DNA of 64,000 nucleotides from Antedon bifida. Taxonomy: Eukaryota; Echinodermata; Crinoidea; Comatulida; Antedonidae. Positions 1-12,256 of this stretch are shown here, one piece after another. A program made the translations under genes and the position numbers. Within the stretch, counting starts at the first letter, position 1. Each line of letters begins with the position of its first letter. The DNA lies in assembly GCA_963402885.1 (NCBI GenBank), contig OY727100.1, positions 20,927,665-20,991,664 on the forward strand. The letters are read 5' to 3'. The notes under the pieces are model-generated. The model was not told where the DNA came from. It made no database searches and was given only the letters and a program-made list of their open reading frames with translations.

Positions 1-1339
1 TAAACAGGGTGTGGTCGTGGATGTGATTAATTCAAGTGGTATCCATCCTGGGTGTGGCAAATGGTCCAAATCTGGTTCACAATAATTATTGACAAGGATT
101 GGTTGTAAATGTCAATAATTATAAAAGGTCTTAGAAAGTGCCAAGTGATCAAAATCTGACTCAATAATTTCTTCCAACAGAGTTTTTGAAAGAAGAGGTG
201 GTTGTAGATGTCATTTATGTCATACCAAATCTGCTCAAAAACTGACTTGCAATAATAATATTTTGTAAAAATAATTGTAAAAAATATTCTGTATTTATGT
301 ATACTTTTTAACATAATTATGTAAAAAATGAAAGTAATCCAATGATATGCATATTTAAGATTGTGGTGACTTAATTAATTTTTATCATTTTTGACTGACA
401 TACTGTATTTTATGTTTTATTTATATGTTAATGTATTGTACTAGTATTACCAAAGACATAATACGATCATAAAAATTAATGCCTCCATGGTCGAATAGTA
501 CCAGTACAAAGTGTTTTCAAACTTGCAATAAATAAACAATGCTTGAAAATGAACACATGCCGAAAGTGATGTACAAAAAGTAAAAAGCAGAAAAATAAAG
601 TAAAACGTTTTGAGGAGAAAAGAAAATCAAAAGAGACACCTTTCGTGACCCAACAAATTGTCTCCTTGTAGAGGTGTCCCAAGCAGGAAAGTTAAGCAAA
701 GTCAAAATGTTTTGAGGCTGAGAAAATGAAGGTACAGAACCAGCATTAAACGAAGGGACACCTTCATGACCCATGTTTACACAGTAGAGGTGTCTTAAAG
801 AAGTTCTACTGTATTGGTATCATTTGCTGAGTGAACATTTCAGAGGAGTGCCACTGAGGTACAAGTGACAGACGTGCATCAAGTTTTGTTGACAAAAACA
901 GAGATATTATCAGTTCCTCATGGCAGAGTCAACACAGTAACAATGAAGATGGTCAGAAGATAAAAATGGCTTCCATTTCTGCTCATATTTTGGTTTTAAA
1001 CAAATACTGTATATAATTTTTTTTCTTTTTTTATATAAAACGTTTGTGATGAACACAAAAAAACATTTTTTCAATACAGTCGATTTATTTTTTATGGTCG
1101 AAAGCATGCATGGAAACTCTTCAATATTTTGTGATAAACACACAATAACTTGTCAATTTTTTTAATGTCTTTTTCCAGTAGGCCTACAAGAGATTCTCTG
1201 TTATAAGATTGGAATACCAAATGAATATTTTCTTGGTAAAAATTAATGTTAAAAGTTTCTTCTTCTTCTTCCAATTTAGTGCAAACTTCAGACTTGAAGA
1301 CTATAGCACTTTGTGAAGCGAGTGAGTTAGTTTTTCGTA

Positions 1340-1603
1340 AAGACCAATTTGCACAGTGGCTGTGTGTGACAGTGGCTGTGTTTGTGTGGACTAGTACACC
1401 GGGGTAACCCCCTACTCGTCTCGAAAGATGTACTAGGTTCTTTAAAGTGCACATGAGCTATGTGTACACTGGACCTACGGTTTATAGTCCTTATCCGAGA
1501 AGACTCGTTCTACCACCAGAACCATGGAGCGAGTGAGCCTCGAACCCTTGCCGATATTATAATTATGGTTCCACTGTCTTAACCGCTCGGCCACTCACTC
1601 GCC
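1340..1603 (-). mobile_element. tRNA-derived SINE, family L, copy 1
   Basis: Read on the minus strand, 1602-1529 is a class-II (Leu/Ser-type) tRNA-like head. The acceptor arms GCGAGTGA and TCACTCGC pair perfectly, box A reads TGGCCGAGCGG and box B reads GGTTCGAGGC. A non-tRNA body follows (1528 to about 1340) containing TCGGATAAGGACTATAAACC and GGGGTTACCCCGG. The same body recurs at 60262-60512 (minus), 61128-61330 (plus) and 62348-62545 (plus), so this is a dispersed SINE and not a working tRNA gene. Confidence 0.75.
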
Positions 1604-3394
1604 GTTTGCATACAGTACTTATATATCATTTTAAAATGTAGTATGCAGTGGAAGACACAGACTTGCTGGTACACAAAAGCATGCTGTGACAAACATATAA
1701 AAACATTTTTATTTGTCAATACTACAAGTGATTCTATGTTATGAAAATAGCAAAATAAATATTTTAACCCTTTAAAAGATTCATTCGGTTAGTAATATAA
1801 AAAAATATATAACAGGTAATTATTTGTTACTACTTTGCGAAAGCCAACTGATAGCGAAACATTTGGTAAATAAAATATTTTTATTTACTTTTACACCCTA
1901 CGGTTGAGATATAATTAACTGTTACATTTTATTTTTTTTATGAATATTTTAATTTTCAAAATGTTTACATTTTGCTTATTGATTTTAACGCCGTGGGGAG
2001 TTTTTTCCAAATGATCGCACGATCAAAACGGTACTGGATTGATCAACTAGCGTTCATGTTCCCAACTAATCATCCATTCATAGAAGTACTGATGAAGAAG
2101 TCAATCTTTGGCGACTATAGAATGGACCCGAGACCCGACTTTCTTTGACTTTTAAATAATAGAAATGTTTAGCTGATTTAGCAGTGAAAGACAATATTTT
2201 GTGATGCGTAAATGTGAAATTTTTTTTTAAAGAGAATAGTGGCAAATGAATATTTGGTAAAAATGCTAACATTTTTTTACGTGAATCATAGTAGAAGATA
2301 CAGGCTTAATGGTACAAAATAGAACACATTTGAACAATATTTTTAAAACATGAAAAATCAAGAATGGCAATTGAAAAGATTATTTCATTTTAAATGAAGT
2401 ATGCAGTGGAATACACAGACTTAGACAAAAGAAAACAATACTATTTTTTAGAAAAAAATAAAGCGAGTTTGCTCTTATGGCAATGTAAATGAGAGGTCTA
2501 TTTTTTTTTATAAAATGCTTACATTTTGTATACATGAATTCAGAATGTAACGATGCAGTAGAAACAAGACTATTAACTTTGATTAACGTACTGGTAGGCC
2601 TACAAACGCACATATTCACAAACAAACATTACATAATGAAAAAAATAAATATTTGGTTACTAACAACATCATAAAATATCAAAGTAAGTTTACAATTTTT
2701 ACTGCAAATGTTCCTTTTGTCCGTTTTTTTTTCAAATGTATTTTATGTCGCAATCAATAATGAAAGGAAATTAGTAAAATTGCTAGTAAAAAAACAAACC
2801 AAATCACCATGGATACGATAACATGTTGTACTATTAATATATCTATAATGTAGTAAATCATTAAAGGCCCTTGTATATTATCACTTTATAATATTCTGAA
2901 AATTTAATATGCAGATCCATAAAAGGTAACAAAATTAATATAGTATAAAAGGTTTATTTTATAATATTCATGTTTTCCTTGCCAGTTGAATACACTAAAT
3001 TAAAACAGAATTTGGTACACAATAGACCCACTGCAGTCGTACAATACATTGTCTTGATTAATTGTACAGTTAATGTAGAATGATGTGTCTTGGTTTTTTT
3101 TTCTTTTTGTATTGTGCTGTTACTCTCAGAACAATTGTATTTTATGCAAATGATGATACAGTATAATAAATGGATTTGAATCTTGGTGCTGGATTCCTGA
3201 TTGGATGAACACATGATTTCAGTATTGCTTTTTTCTTTTATTGATTACCACAAATATTCACACATTCCTATTGTCATTACAGATGTAAAAAGTTCTATTT
3301 TATTAATTTATGCAGATACAAATCGTCTGGTGTAAAAAAAACATTTTTGAATCAAACTGAGTTATTATTTTTTCCTATATTGTTTTTATTTTTA

Positions 3395-3812
3395 ACCAGA
3401 AAAAGAATTCAGATTTACAGTCACAAACCATATTTTCATTGTTAGCTGTAAAATCAGGACCGCGAATCTGGAATGATCTTGATGACAAACTAAAGCATTT
3501 TAAATCTCTTTATACTTTTCGTAGAAATTTTAAAAAATATCTTATTTCTTTATACTAATTTTAATATTATTATGATTGTAGTCACTGAAAGTATCTATTT
3601 TTATTTCATCGTTTTTGTTTTTATTTATTATTTTTAAGTAGTAAATTTTATTAGTTTATATGTATGTGTATTGTTTGTGGGGTCTTTCTCGAGACAAGAA
3701 ACTTGATTTCTTCTATAGAGAAGACCCCAAATGATGGCTTATTACCATGTTTTCATTTAAATAATATACAAAATATTATTCTGTTAAACTTGAACTTGAA
3801 ATTGAAGTTAAT
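3395..3812 (+). mobile_element. Non-LTR retrotransposon 3' end (LINE fragment)
   Basis: The plus strand encodes the end of a reverse-transcriptase ORF: the typical GPRIWNDL motif, then about 30 residues rich in Lys, Phe and Arg, stopping at TAA 3556-3558. The 3' UTR holds a strong hairpin (GGGGTCTTTCTC at about 3676 pairing with GAGAAGACCCC at about 3721) and ends in a short TTGAAA/C-type repeat. The C-terminal 'GPxIWN.LP' block followed by a terminal hairpin and microsatellite tail fits CR1/L2-like LINEs. The element is severely 5'-truncated. Confidence 0.65.
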
Positions 3813-5100
3813 TTAACTCTTCCCTGGTAAAATGACAAACATTTTTTTTATATTGCTGTAAAGTCAATTTTAAAATTACCTAAAGTTCTGTCAACAATCT
3901 GTCGTATTACTGCAGTAAAACTACTTTTTTTATTTACCTGTTTATGTTACTGCAGTAACTACTTTTTATTTACTCTTTAACCTGTTAATTGTTTATAGCA
4001 AGGTTTGTAGTTTATTGCAGGGACTGGCTCATAAACCAATGATGAAAAAATACAATATATTACAGTAAGAAATATGCAGTAACTCTACAATAATTTAAAC
4101 ATGATCCCTTTATATTGTATTATGTTGCTGTTCCAGCTTGAATATAATTCTCCCTATTTGAATTCCTTATCTGAAGCATAGTTGTATACTCTGCAGAGCT
4201 GCGCTTTTTATTCATTAGACCAAGTCATTATTTCTTGAAATACAATTTACTTTTTTTTTAAAGCAGGTGTAGAATTCAGACAGAAATGTAAAAGAATCAT
4301 TTCACTGCTAAAAATATTTATTCTGTTAGAAACAGGTAATCTGCAAATAATGACACGGTTTATTGCATAGTACAAGAATTGCCACAAATGTCAGCTGAGA
4401 GGAAATGCAAAGTATTTGTTGCCAATTTTACTGCATAGCTTGGTCACGCTCCAAGATGGTTTTATCGATGAAATGTGTTCTAGGAAGCATCTCTGTAGAA
4501 AACAAAATTCATTTGTAATTTATTGTACAGTAGAACCCTGTTAAAGGCAGTGGCGTAACCCAGATGCCCGAGGCCCCTGATTTAGGAACCCTGCAGGCCT
4601 CGAGCGTTTTTAGCCTTTTTCAACATATTTTAATGCCTGTATTTTCCTCTGGATACTGCTCAAAGGCAGCACCGGGGCCCCTGGGATTAGCCAGTGAGCA
4701 CTCATAGCCGTTATGCTTCAGGTCCAAGCATATAGTGTCTACTTAATAGGGGTATTTTAGGGGTTGAAACATATTGACCCTGGTTTGTTCAACAGGAATG
4801 TGTCCATTAATATCTAATGGCGTTTCAAAGGATAAGATCTAATGTAGTAACTTTTGCTAATTTACCTCTAAATTTGATAACACTTCTGTTGATATGTCTT
4901 TGGTTATGTCGCCTAGGCACCATCCTATGCTTACATGAAATGATGCTGGCTGTAAATGAAATAATTATATTAATTTTCAATATTTGTTTTTGTAAAATGT
5001 TATGGCCATCTTTGTATTGTATTTTCCGAGGTTTATTAGTTAAGAAGGTAAAGGTGAGTCCCATGTGTTAGGGAACTTCCGATGATTTAACTAGATCAGG

Positions 5101-5190
5101 TCTATCATTGTGTCAGTCGTAGCATAGAAACCATCAAAACTGGAGAGCGAGGAAATGAGTTCAATTATCCCTGTATGCACACAATGATAG
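5101..5190. repeat. Short inverted repeat, about 90 bp
   Basis: CTATCATTGTGT at the left end is matched by ACACAATGATAG at the right end, a 12-bp perfect inverted pair. A second inner pair (TAGAAACCATC and GATAGTTTCTA) extends the arms. It could be a tiny MITE or simply a hairpin; no clear target duplication was seen. Confidence 0.5.
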
Positions 5191-5430
5191 TTTCTACTTT
5201 TTGCTTCTGTTTGTTCTATGTGTCCAATATATGATTGTTGAACTTCAATTTTTAATTTTAAATTGCAATATTAATGATTCGTATTCCTTTGGTCGTCGTA
5301 AATCAAAACCTCCCGTTCATTCTGAATATGTGGTCAGTTCCTGTATCATACGTTATATTTTTCAACCAGGCATTGGGATGCAGTGTAGCAATAAAGCTAG
5401 CCAAAGGGTGCACTCAAACAGTACAGTGTG

Positions 5431-5455
5431 TGTATATATATATATATATATATAA
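5431..5455. repeat. (TA)n microsatellite
   Basis: A run of about eleven TA/AT dinucleotides, next to the dispersed repeat at 5459-5590. Confidence 0.85.
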
Positions 5456-5458
5456 TAA

Positions 5459-5590
5459 TCTGCAGACAGTACTGTTTCGATCTTATCTCGTCAGTGCAGC
5501 TCAGGTTTTGAAATGATATGTACCGCAGACTGGCACAATATAGCTTGAGCCAGTTATGTGGGACACACTTATTTTGAACACAAAGAGTGC
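5459..5590 (-). repeat. Dispersed repeat R1, copy 1
   Basis: About 130 bp that reappears in the opposite orientation at 12115-12256, sharing GCTGCACTGACGAGAT, GATCGAAACAGTAC and a CTGCAGA end. The two copies differ at scattered positions, so they are old transposon remnants. Family unknown. Confidence 0.6.
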
Positions 5591-5717
5591 ACAAACTCAA
5601 CGAGCGTGCTATAGATATACAGTACAGTATATATCTATGATTTAATGCAATCATTGACCCTTATGTGACCTATGTCACTATTTGCCAGAATGTTTGATTA
5701 TAATATGCTTGCAGTAC

Positions 5718-7523
5718 CTTGTAAAATGGTGGCAAGTTAAATTCATTGAGAGCTAAGTCGACTTCCTTAACAATGTCTTCCAGTTCCTTTACTCCTTGAC
5801 TAATTGTAAGACTCACAAATGACCTGTTGAATAAATAATTATACACATTAATTTTCCCCTCTGTAAATAACTATCGCATTTATAGATTATATTATTTCAT
5901 CATCATCAAATTTGATTGCACTTGTGGACATGCGCAAACCCCAAAACTCCTGCCCTATAATCAGCTGTTGCTGTATGTTTGCAATCATAACAATGTAGTA
6001 GGCATCTTGTGAAGTAAAGGTTTTGTGTTTATAAGTTTCAAACATATTTTCACAAATAGATGTAGTCTGTGATACTCGTTTTTGGGCTGGTTTTTGCTAA
6101 ATCTAGTGCCTGACACTGGTTTGGGCTGGTTTTTGCTAGATGTAGTGCCTGATACTGGTTTGGGCTGCTTTTTGCTAGATGTAGTGCCTGATACTAGTTT
6201 GGGCTGGTTTTTCCTAGATCTAGTGCCTGATACTGGTTTGGGCTAGTTTAGTGATGATGGTACTGTATGGTATTTTTTGTGAAACATTTTTATATACCTA
6301 GTGGCTTCATCATTAACATATACACGTGGCTTTCCAAAAGCACAGATAAATTGCGGTAATTCTGCCAGTCTTTGTGATAGCAACTCTGTAAACGGCCTGA
6401 TCCAATGATATTTCAGTGTAACCGTCTTTGATACGCTTAGGTGAAGAATGTCCATTGGTTGTATGTTGTATTCAGTAGGGATACACTCGTGTAAGGCACT
6501 TACAATATCCTCAAGTCCACTTGTTACCTCAACTGAAATAGTAATATATAGTTTGTTTTATTTGTCAAGTCGCTTCTAAAGTCTTACCTCAGTCTTTTTG
6601 GAACTCTGTGTGATATATCCATAAACATCACTTTATAAATGTTTTTTGTTTATTATACTTATCAATCAGTATTTCTATTGCCAATATTCAGTATTTTGGT
6701 AGTACATGACATGGTCGGCACAGTTAACTACGTCTAATGACTTGATTTGACTATTTAGGTTTTATTTATTTATTTTTAGTTCAAGAAAGAACATTCATTT
6801 TCTTTATGAATTAATGAATAAACAGTAAAAAAGTCAGCCTCTGGGAAAGGTTTTAATGGTAGTTCCTGGAAAAATGTTTAGAGAACATCTTCTTACTTGG
6901 TACATATACATAAGTTGCCCAATTTCCAGCTTCGTGAGCAAACGATCTAACACGTCCTTGATGACTGGATGATGATGCATCACTTGCCTTGTCACCTGAG
7001 AACATCGACATCACTTCATCCGGTAGTGGTAGAAATTCTGAAGTACTTTTACTGTCAGAGAAGGAGGAGGAACAGTTTTTGGTTGTTTTTTTTTTAAACA
7101 GTCTGGCCAGGCATAGACGAGTAGACATAATAATAACTAACTAGGACCTAGTACTGTACTGTACTAACTTGGCCCTAGGGTAGGGCTAGTTTCATTCATC
7201 TTTTTATTTCGGAATATCATGGTGACATAATAATCCATAGCAAAAGAGCAACAACAATATATATATAAGAAATACTCCATTAACTACTTTTTAAATCTGT
7301 ACCTTCCATTTGATTCTGTTAATGTTAGCCTAGGCCTTTTAGCATCAGTTTCGATGTGTGGCGTAGGGCACTGGAAGACATCTACGCCGCGCTTCCCCAC
7401 CACCAGATCAGTAGTGGGTTCAGGCCTAGGAAGTATACCACTTTTTTTCTGGTGATTCTCGTCATCAGACGAGTTTGTATCGCTTGAGTCGTAGGCGGTC
7501 TGAATAGAACATAATCCAGACAT
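5718..7523 (-). CDS. USB1: USB1, U6 snRNA phosphodiesterase (exons 1-4, 3' end missing)
   Basis: USB1 is a nuclear 2H-family 3'-5' exoribonuclease that trims the oligo(U) tail of U6 snRNA and leaves a protected 3' end. Minus-strand exons are 7523-7303 (ATG at 7523), 7051-6897, 6532-6298 and 5823-5718. Donors are GTACAG, GTAAGA, GTATAT and GTACTG, each acceptor is AG, and phases (2, 1, 2, 0) join cleanly into 239 codons. Recognisable family blocks are an acidic Ser-rich N-terminus, LPLPDEVMSMF, GRVRSFAHEAGNWATYVYVP, the first catalytic HxS motif in LHLSVSKT followed by HWIRPF, VYVNDEATR, and an exon-4 segment ending FNLPPFYK. The second HxS motif and C-terminus should follow leftwards but I found no exon for them in 1-5717, so the gene probably continues outside the window. 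Identity is from recalled family motifs. Confidence 0.9.
6081..6240. repeat. 39-bp minisatellite in USB1 intron 3
   Basis: Four tandem units of 39 bp (6081-6119, 6120-6158, 6159-6197, 6198-6236) plus a partial one. Each contains TTTGGGCTGG, TTTTTGCTA and AGTGCCTGA. Units differ at only a few positions. The array ends about 60 bp from the exon 3 donor. Confidence 0.9.
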
Positions 7524-9180
7524 GCGATTATATTTTCTGATTACTTTTTAAATGGCTTCATCAACATGTTTAAAATACATTTCAATTTATGCTTAACTCC
7601 ATGTTTCGCACATGTTTCGTTTGTTGTTTATATAAACAATAGTTTTTGTGTAAACTATTGAGGGCGGATTAGTCGAGCGGAATATCATTAATATTTTGCT
7701 GAATATTCAAATTAGTTATTAAGATGCGATAATAACATGGTAAAAAGACATTGTTATATAACCAGTTCACCCATTTTGATCGAACGATCCTTTTTCAATG
7801 AAATAGGAATATTTTTTTTTGTCTTTCGTGGGATCAACCCACCTTTATTATTTCCACTTTTTTTCATTCTTTCTTACAAATAATTTGACACACATTAAAA
7901 AGAATGTGTTAAAATAGTAACATGTCTAAATACTTAATTGATATAAGCTGTAATTTTTAAGTATTGCAATTAATAGTACACACAAATACATATATAACCA
8001 TGATTTCAAATACTATATTAAAATTATGTTTTCAAATTGGCATATCAACAATACACATTGAAACTATAAAGAATATATACATATATGTATACATACCTAC
8101 ACACATATACATACACATGCCATACACATACACAATACATATACATACCATATACACACCCGTACATATCCATAAATACATATACATAAATACAAATACG
8201 CAGACATAAATTTATATTATTTGAAATACAATAAATCAAAACAAAGTAAAGAAAAGATCAATAAATAATGTTTAATTTAATAAATTAAGAACATTTTCCT
8301 TTATGCGTGACCATTTGATCTCGGGTTTAGTTAAGTTACATGAATATTCATTATTAATTTGGTATTTAACTTCGAGAGAGAATAGGAATATTTGATGAAT
8401 TATCAGACGTGTATCTTATTTAGTATAGGCCTATAGGCCAATCATTACCCGACCCTTTCATCTTAATGATTTTGTATCACAGGTGCGCCCGGTTATTGTA
8501 ATGTTATAAATCTATTAAACCTTCATACAGAGTTCGTATGATACTATGCAAATTGTATGTGGAGAGAATTGGATATTAATTTTGTTAGTTTGATTTAACT
8601 CGTTTGCTTATTAAAAAAAAACAAAAAAAAAACAGTGATTTAACGGCAAATACATTTATCATTTCGATTATATAATTTTCACTACCATTGTATTAAATCC
8701 ATTAATATTTGAAGCTATCTGTTACCTTAGTTACGAATATTTATTGTTGGTCCATCTTTTAATGGGACAATATCACTAAGGTATAATTTGCAATAGATTC
8801 ATACTCATTTACTTACATTGAAAATCGATTTATTTACTGTGCCCTGTTTATTTTTCAACAATATGGATATTATAGCAATTACTGAATTGTAGAGTAATAA
8901 ACTGTTCTTTTGTAATTTGCTAAAAGCAAATTTATGGTTTATTAATATTTTTGAGTAGGCCTAAAAGTACTGACCGTTTCGTATTACCACAAAATCAACC
9001 GTACTTTAATTCAACTTTAATTTAAACAAAAGTGTTAACATTTTAAAAATGTTTTAACTTTCAATCAATTGATTGGGTAGACCGACCTATTTAAATAAAG
9101 GAAATTGTGTAACTTAAACAGTACGAGTTATGCTAGTATGTAAGTTATTAGGAAGACAGTTGAATATCGAAATTGGACCA
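7524..9180. other. Intergenic region between USB1 and the first GPCR
   Basis: No gene recognised. The USB1 promoter should lie just right of 7523 (minus strand) but no clear TATA or initiator was identified. 7960-8215 is low-complexity DNA of CATA/CACA type, which makes spurious ORFs on both strands. The rest is AT-rich unique-looking sequence. Confidence 0.6.
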
Positions 9181-9188
9181 AATTTCAG

Positions 9189-9499
9189 GTAAGACCCAGA
9201 TGTTTGATAATATTCAAAGTCACTCTAGCTATGCGACCGTACAAATAAGAAAAACTGTACAAAATGTAAGCTGACACATTGGTTATTGGTTAATATTATT
9301 GATTTAATTAAAAATCAAACACGACAATTTCACGTAATATTACAGATTAATAATTAGTTTTGAGCAAGTATAATACATGGTTTTATTTTGGTTTGTGTTT
9401 CAAGTTTTCTGATTTAAGATTTTGATTAAATTTTTTTTTTATTTATCTTGGTAACGGTACTGATTCAAATGGATTTACAATCATAAATTATTATTACAG
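9189..9499 (+). other. Predicted 5'-UTR intron of GPCR1
   Basis: TTTCAG|GTAAGA at 9189 is a near-consensus donor and TATTACAG at 9492-9499 is an acceptor. The 311-bp intron would leave a 40-nt leader exon part before the ATG at 9540. An untranslated first exon therefore probably ends at 9188. Prediction from splice signals only. Confidence 0.5.
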
Positions 9500-9539
9500 T
9501 TGTAGGCACAGCAGAAGTATATCAACCGAAAGTTCCAAA

Positions 9540-10541
9540 ATGGCTACAAATACGCTCAACGACACGTCACTCATGTCATATGTTTACGAGTATTCGAAAT
9601 ATGAAGATATCGTTTTTTCGGTGTTCTATCAAATATCTGGAGTGTTTGCTGTTCTTGGTAACATCTTCGTAATGTGGGTTATCTTTACAACGAGATCTTT
9701 ACATACACCTACCAACATTCTGCTATTTAATCTAGCATTCATTGATCACGTGACAGGAATCATGCTGATTGTAGCTTCTTCGTTTTATTCAGCAAATCAG
9801 CTTCTTGAATTCTACGATGTGTCAAAAGGCGTTGGAACGTGTCTTATTTTGTCGCTTTTTAATCTTTTCTTCGTCGGCTTTGATCATCGGTTCTTAACAC
9901 TCACATTTCCTTTGAAATATATGAACATTCCCGATAGATCAAAAGTCATCATACTAGTTGCTACTATCTGGCTTTGTGGCGCAGTGTCATGCTATGGCGT
10001 GTATGGTGGATCAAACGCAGTTGCAATTGATTGTCCCTTGTATGTACCCGATAAACTAGTTGGTAGCATGGCAGTGGAGCTCATTGTGTGCGGAGTTATC
10101 ATTTTGACCGTCCTAATCCACACCAGAGTTTATTTCATTGCAGCGAAACAAGCAAGGCGTATTGCGGAAGCTCAAATAGAGGGTAGAAAGCAAGCTAACA
10201 CCGTCAATATCAAAGCAATCAAAACCACATTGATCGTGCTTGGCGCTTTTCTCTTTTGCTATTTTCCATCCATGATGTATGTGTATTCCACTTACGATTG
10301 TTCGCCATTTGGCGGAGAAAATACGCTAATGGTATCATGTTCTTTGTACGCTATCTCTTTCAGTGGATGCACTGTAAACCCTATCATCTATGCTATGAGA
10401 AGGCCAGAGTTTAAAAAGCATATTATACGCCTTTTTCACAAATGTGGGTTATGTAAAAAAAGTAGGCCTACCGAATGTTTGACAGTAGCAGAGATGTCAA
10501 TGTCAAAAACTGCAGCTACTGCAGTACTAGTTGAAGAGTAA
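9540..10541 (+). CDS. GPCR1, orphan rhodopsin-class receptor with a DHRF motif
   Basis: A 333-residue seven-transmembrane receptor in one coding exon, predicted to sit in the plasma membrane and signal through a G protein; ligand unknown. N-terminus has an NDT glycosylation sequon. Landmarks are N41 (1.50), LAFID with D69 (2.50), W144 (4.50), one extracellular-loop-2 Cys (C165), CYFP at 240-243 in place of CWxP, and NPIIY at 280-284, then helix 8 with possible palmitoylation Cys (CGLC). There is no Cys at 3.25 and no Pro in TM5, features shared with melanocortin, lysophospholipid and cannabinoid receptors. The DRY equivalent reads D115-H116-R117-F118, where the two paralogues downstream read DRLL, so one residue is inserted. 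The C-tail ends with AEMSMS, shared with GPCR2. Paralogues lie at 15780 and 18995 on the same strand. Confidence 0.85.
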   Translation: MATNTLNDTSLMSYVYEYSKYEDIVFSVFYQISGVFAVLGNIFVMWVIFTTRSLHTPTNILLFNLAFIDHVTGIMLIVASSFYSANQLLEFYDVSKGVGTCLILSLFNLFFVGFDHRFLTLTFPLKYMNIPDRSKVIILVATIWLCGAVSCYGVYGGSNAVAIDCPLYVPDKLVGSMAVELIVCGVIILTVLIHTRVYFIAAKQARRIAEAQIEGRKQANTVNIKAIKTTLIVLGAFLFCYFPSMMYVYSTYDCSPFGGENTLMVSCSLYAISFSGCTVNPIIYAMRRPEFKKHIIRLFHKCGLCKKSRPTECLTVAEMSMSKTAATAVLVEE

Positions 10542-11044
10542 TACAAACTAGAATAGGCCTATAATAAATATTCTTTAGTTGTTGTCAGTCATTTTGTCAC
10601 TGTTTTGTATTAGGTTTAAATGTACGTGCTTGCAGCTAAATATAGCGTTAGAAATCGGTGGTTTATGGCGTGCTCGCCCTATGGTTCAACTTATAAAGTT
10701 AATGATGTCCTCCAAAAACGTGAAAAATGAAGTTTAATAAAATCGGACTTTAATTAGGCCATTTTGTATTTAAAGTAATGTTCTCACAGCCAATTTGACT
10801 ATTTATTGCTTTAAATTACAGTTTTTTTTCAGGTAAATACATTTTTTTTTCAATCCAATTTTGGTCAAAGTGAATAACTATACTTGTGCCATTAAAATGG
10901 CATATTCAACCAACATTTTTGTAAGAATTATTTTTTCAGAGGGGGATAATGTATCTTTAAAAGTATAGCTCATAATTCTTTCAACCCCAGTTCCTTAGCC
11001 TCAAATGATGAGCTTAATTATAAGCACGATACATTAAACTTCAG

Positions 11045-11760
11045 TTTATCCATCCTATAATATTACTACTACTACTACTACCAACTTTATTCACATCATC
11101 ATACATAAATAGTACAATACAATACAATATGTATGTGTGTGTGAAAAGGAGCCAAAAAATAGCTTTCGCTAATCAAGGTTTGACTCCTGTCACAAAAAAT
11201 AAATTAGTCAAAATGCATACATTTTCATCTATCAACAATAATTCAATAAGAAAGAAACAGCAACTATATGAAAGAAATAACGTAAACAAGGGCTAACATT
11301 AATATTTTTGTAAAAGTAAACATTTAACTTCATTTATGAATTTAAATCTAGAAGAGGTACATTTTATAACTAAGGGTAAATTATTCCAAAGTTGAGCTCC
11401 ATTAAAAGAAATTCTAAATTTACCAGCATCTGTGCGAGCTTTCGGAATTGCAAAATTATATCTATTACTAAATCAGGTACTAGCATTATGTGTAATTAAA
11501 TAAAAGTATTCCATTGTTTGATGTGGTGTTTTGCCGTTAATTTGGTCATGAACAAACTTAACTATACTTAATTCAAACAACTTAAAAACGTCTAAAATAC
11601 CCAGATCTTTAAATAATGGAGAAGATGGAGCCATAAAATCAGAGAAAGTTATACATCTAAGACACATTTTTTGGACAAGTAAAATAGGATATAGATGCGA
11701 CTTATACGTTACGTTAGAATAGAAAACATGTAATTTACAAGATAAATTTTGCAATAAATC
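11045..11760 (-). mobile_element. LINE 3' fragment (reverse-transcriptase C-terminus)
   Basis: On the minus strand the region from about 11754 encodes a decayed reverse-transcriptase C-terminal part (KMCLRCITFSDFMAPSSPLF, then KDLGILDVFKLFEL), and after a frame break NFAIPKARTDAGKFRISF and AQLWNNLP, stopping near 11300. The 3' UTR holds a hairpin (AGGAGTCAAACCTTGATTAG with GGCTCCT) and ends at 11055-11080 in a (TAG)n tail after AATAAAGTTG. This is the usual architecture of CR1/L2-like LINE 3' ends. At least one stop or frameshift disrupts it. Confidence 0.75.
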
Positions 11761-12114
11761 TAGCCGATTAATTTATATGTTGGAAGAATTTCATCTGGTT
11801 GTGGAATAGGTATTAAATAAAATTTCTTTTTTAACTGTAAGTTCGCTTATATTATTTTTTGGTTGTTCAAAAAAAAAGAAATTTTATTTAATGATTAATG
11901 TATAGTTTGTAATTTGAAAATAGAAATAGTTGATAGAAAACAAACACATTTGTTTATGCCTATTGTGCCTCCTTGATAAAGATAAGATTTATCTGATGGG
12001 GAATTAATCTATCAGAGAATGTGACGTCATTGTATCGTTGTTCAGTGTTCAGTGTGAATACAAATAAATCAATGATTTACTACGGAAATCTAAGAATAGT
12101 TTCACTAGTATTAT

Positions 12115-12256
12115 ACTTTGTGTTCATACTTGTGTACCATGTCCCGCATACCTGGCTCAGCTTATATATTGTGCCAGTTCTGCGGTACATTTTATTTCGA
12201 AACCTGAGCTGCACTGACGAGATCTAACAAGATCGAAACAGTACAGTCTGCAGATA
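12115..12256 (+). repeat. Dispersed repeat R1, copy 2
   Basis: Inverted relative to the copy at 5459-5590; ends CAGTCTGCAGATA. Confidence 0.6.

Larger units (their letters stand above)
1..5717. other. Non-coding left flank, probably a USB1 intron
   Basis: No convincing coding exon was found on either strand. Because USB1 exon 4 (minus strand) ends at 5718 with a good donor and the protein is incomplete, this stretch is most simply the following intron or the gene's 3' part. It contains a tRNA-derived SINE, a LINE 3' fragment, an inverted repeat and a (TA)n run, listed separately. Around 640-800 and 62180-62330 there are short diverged copies of a 'GGTGTC/GACACC'-type dispersed repeat. At 1630-3020 about four diverged copies of a motif resembling GTATGCAGTGGAA-ACACAGACTT occur. 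Around 4550-4740 there is a GC-richer repeat-like patch starting CAGTGGCGTAAC. Confidence 0.6.

Noticed and set aside
1529..1602. tRNA gene on the minus strand
   Set aside because: Good acceptor stem and boxes, but the anticodon arm is not well formed and the sequence is attached to a dispersed SINE body.
4436..4500. Minus-strand terminal exon after TTTTCTACAG encoding about 20 residues to a stop
   Set aside because: Does not match the missing USB1 C-terminus (no second HxS motif) and is too short to support.
7964..8239. ORFs rich in Ile, Tyr, His, Thr or Val
   Set aside because: CATA/CACA low-complexity DNA.
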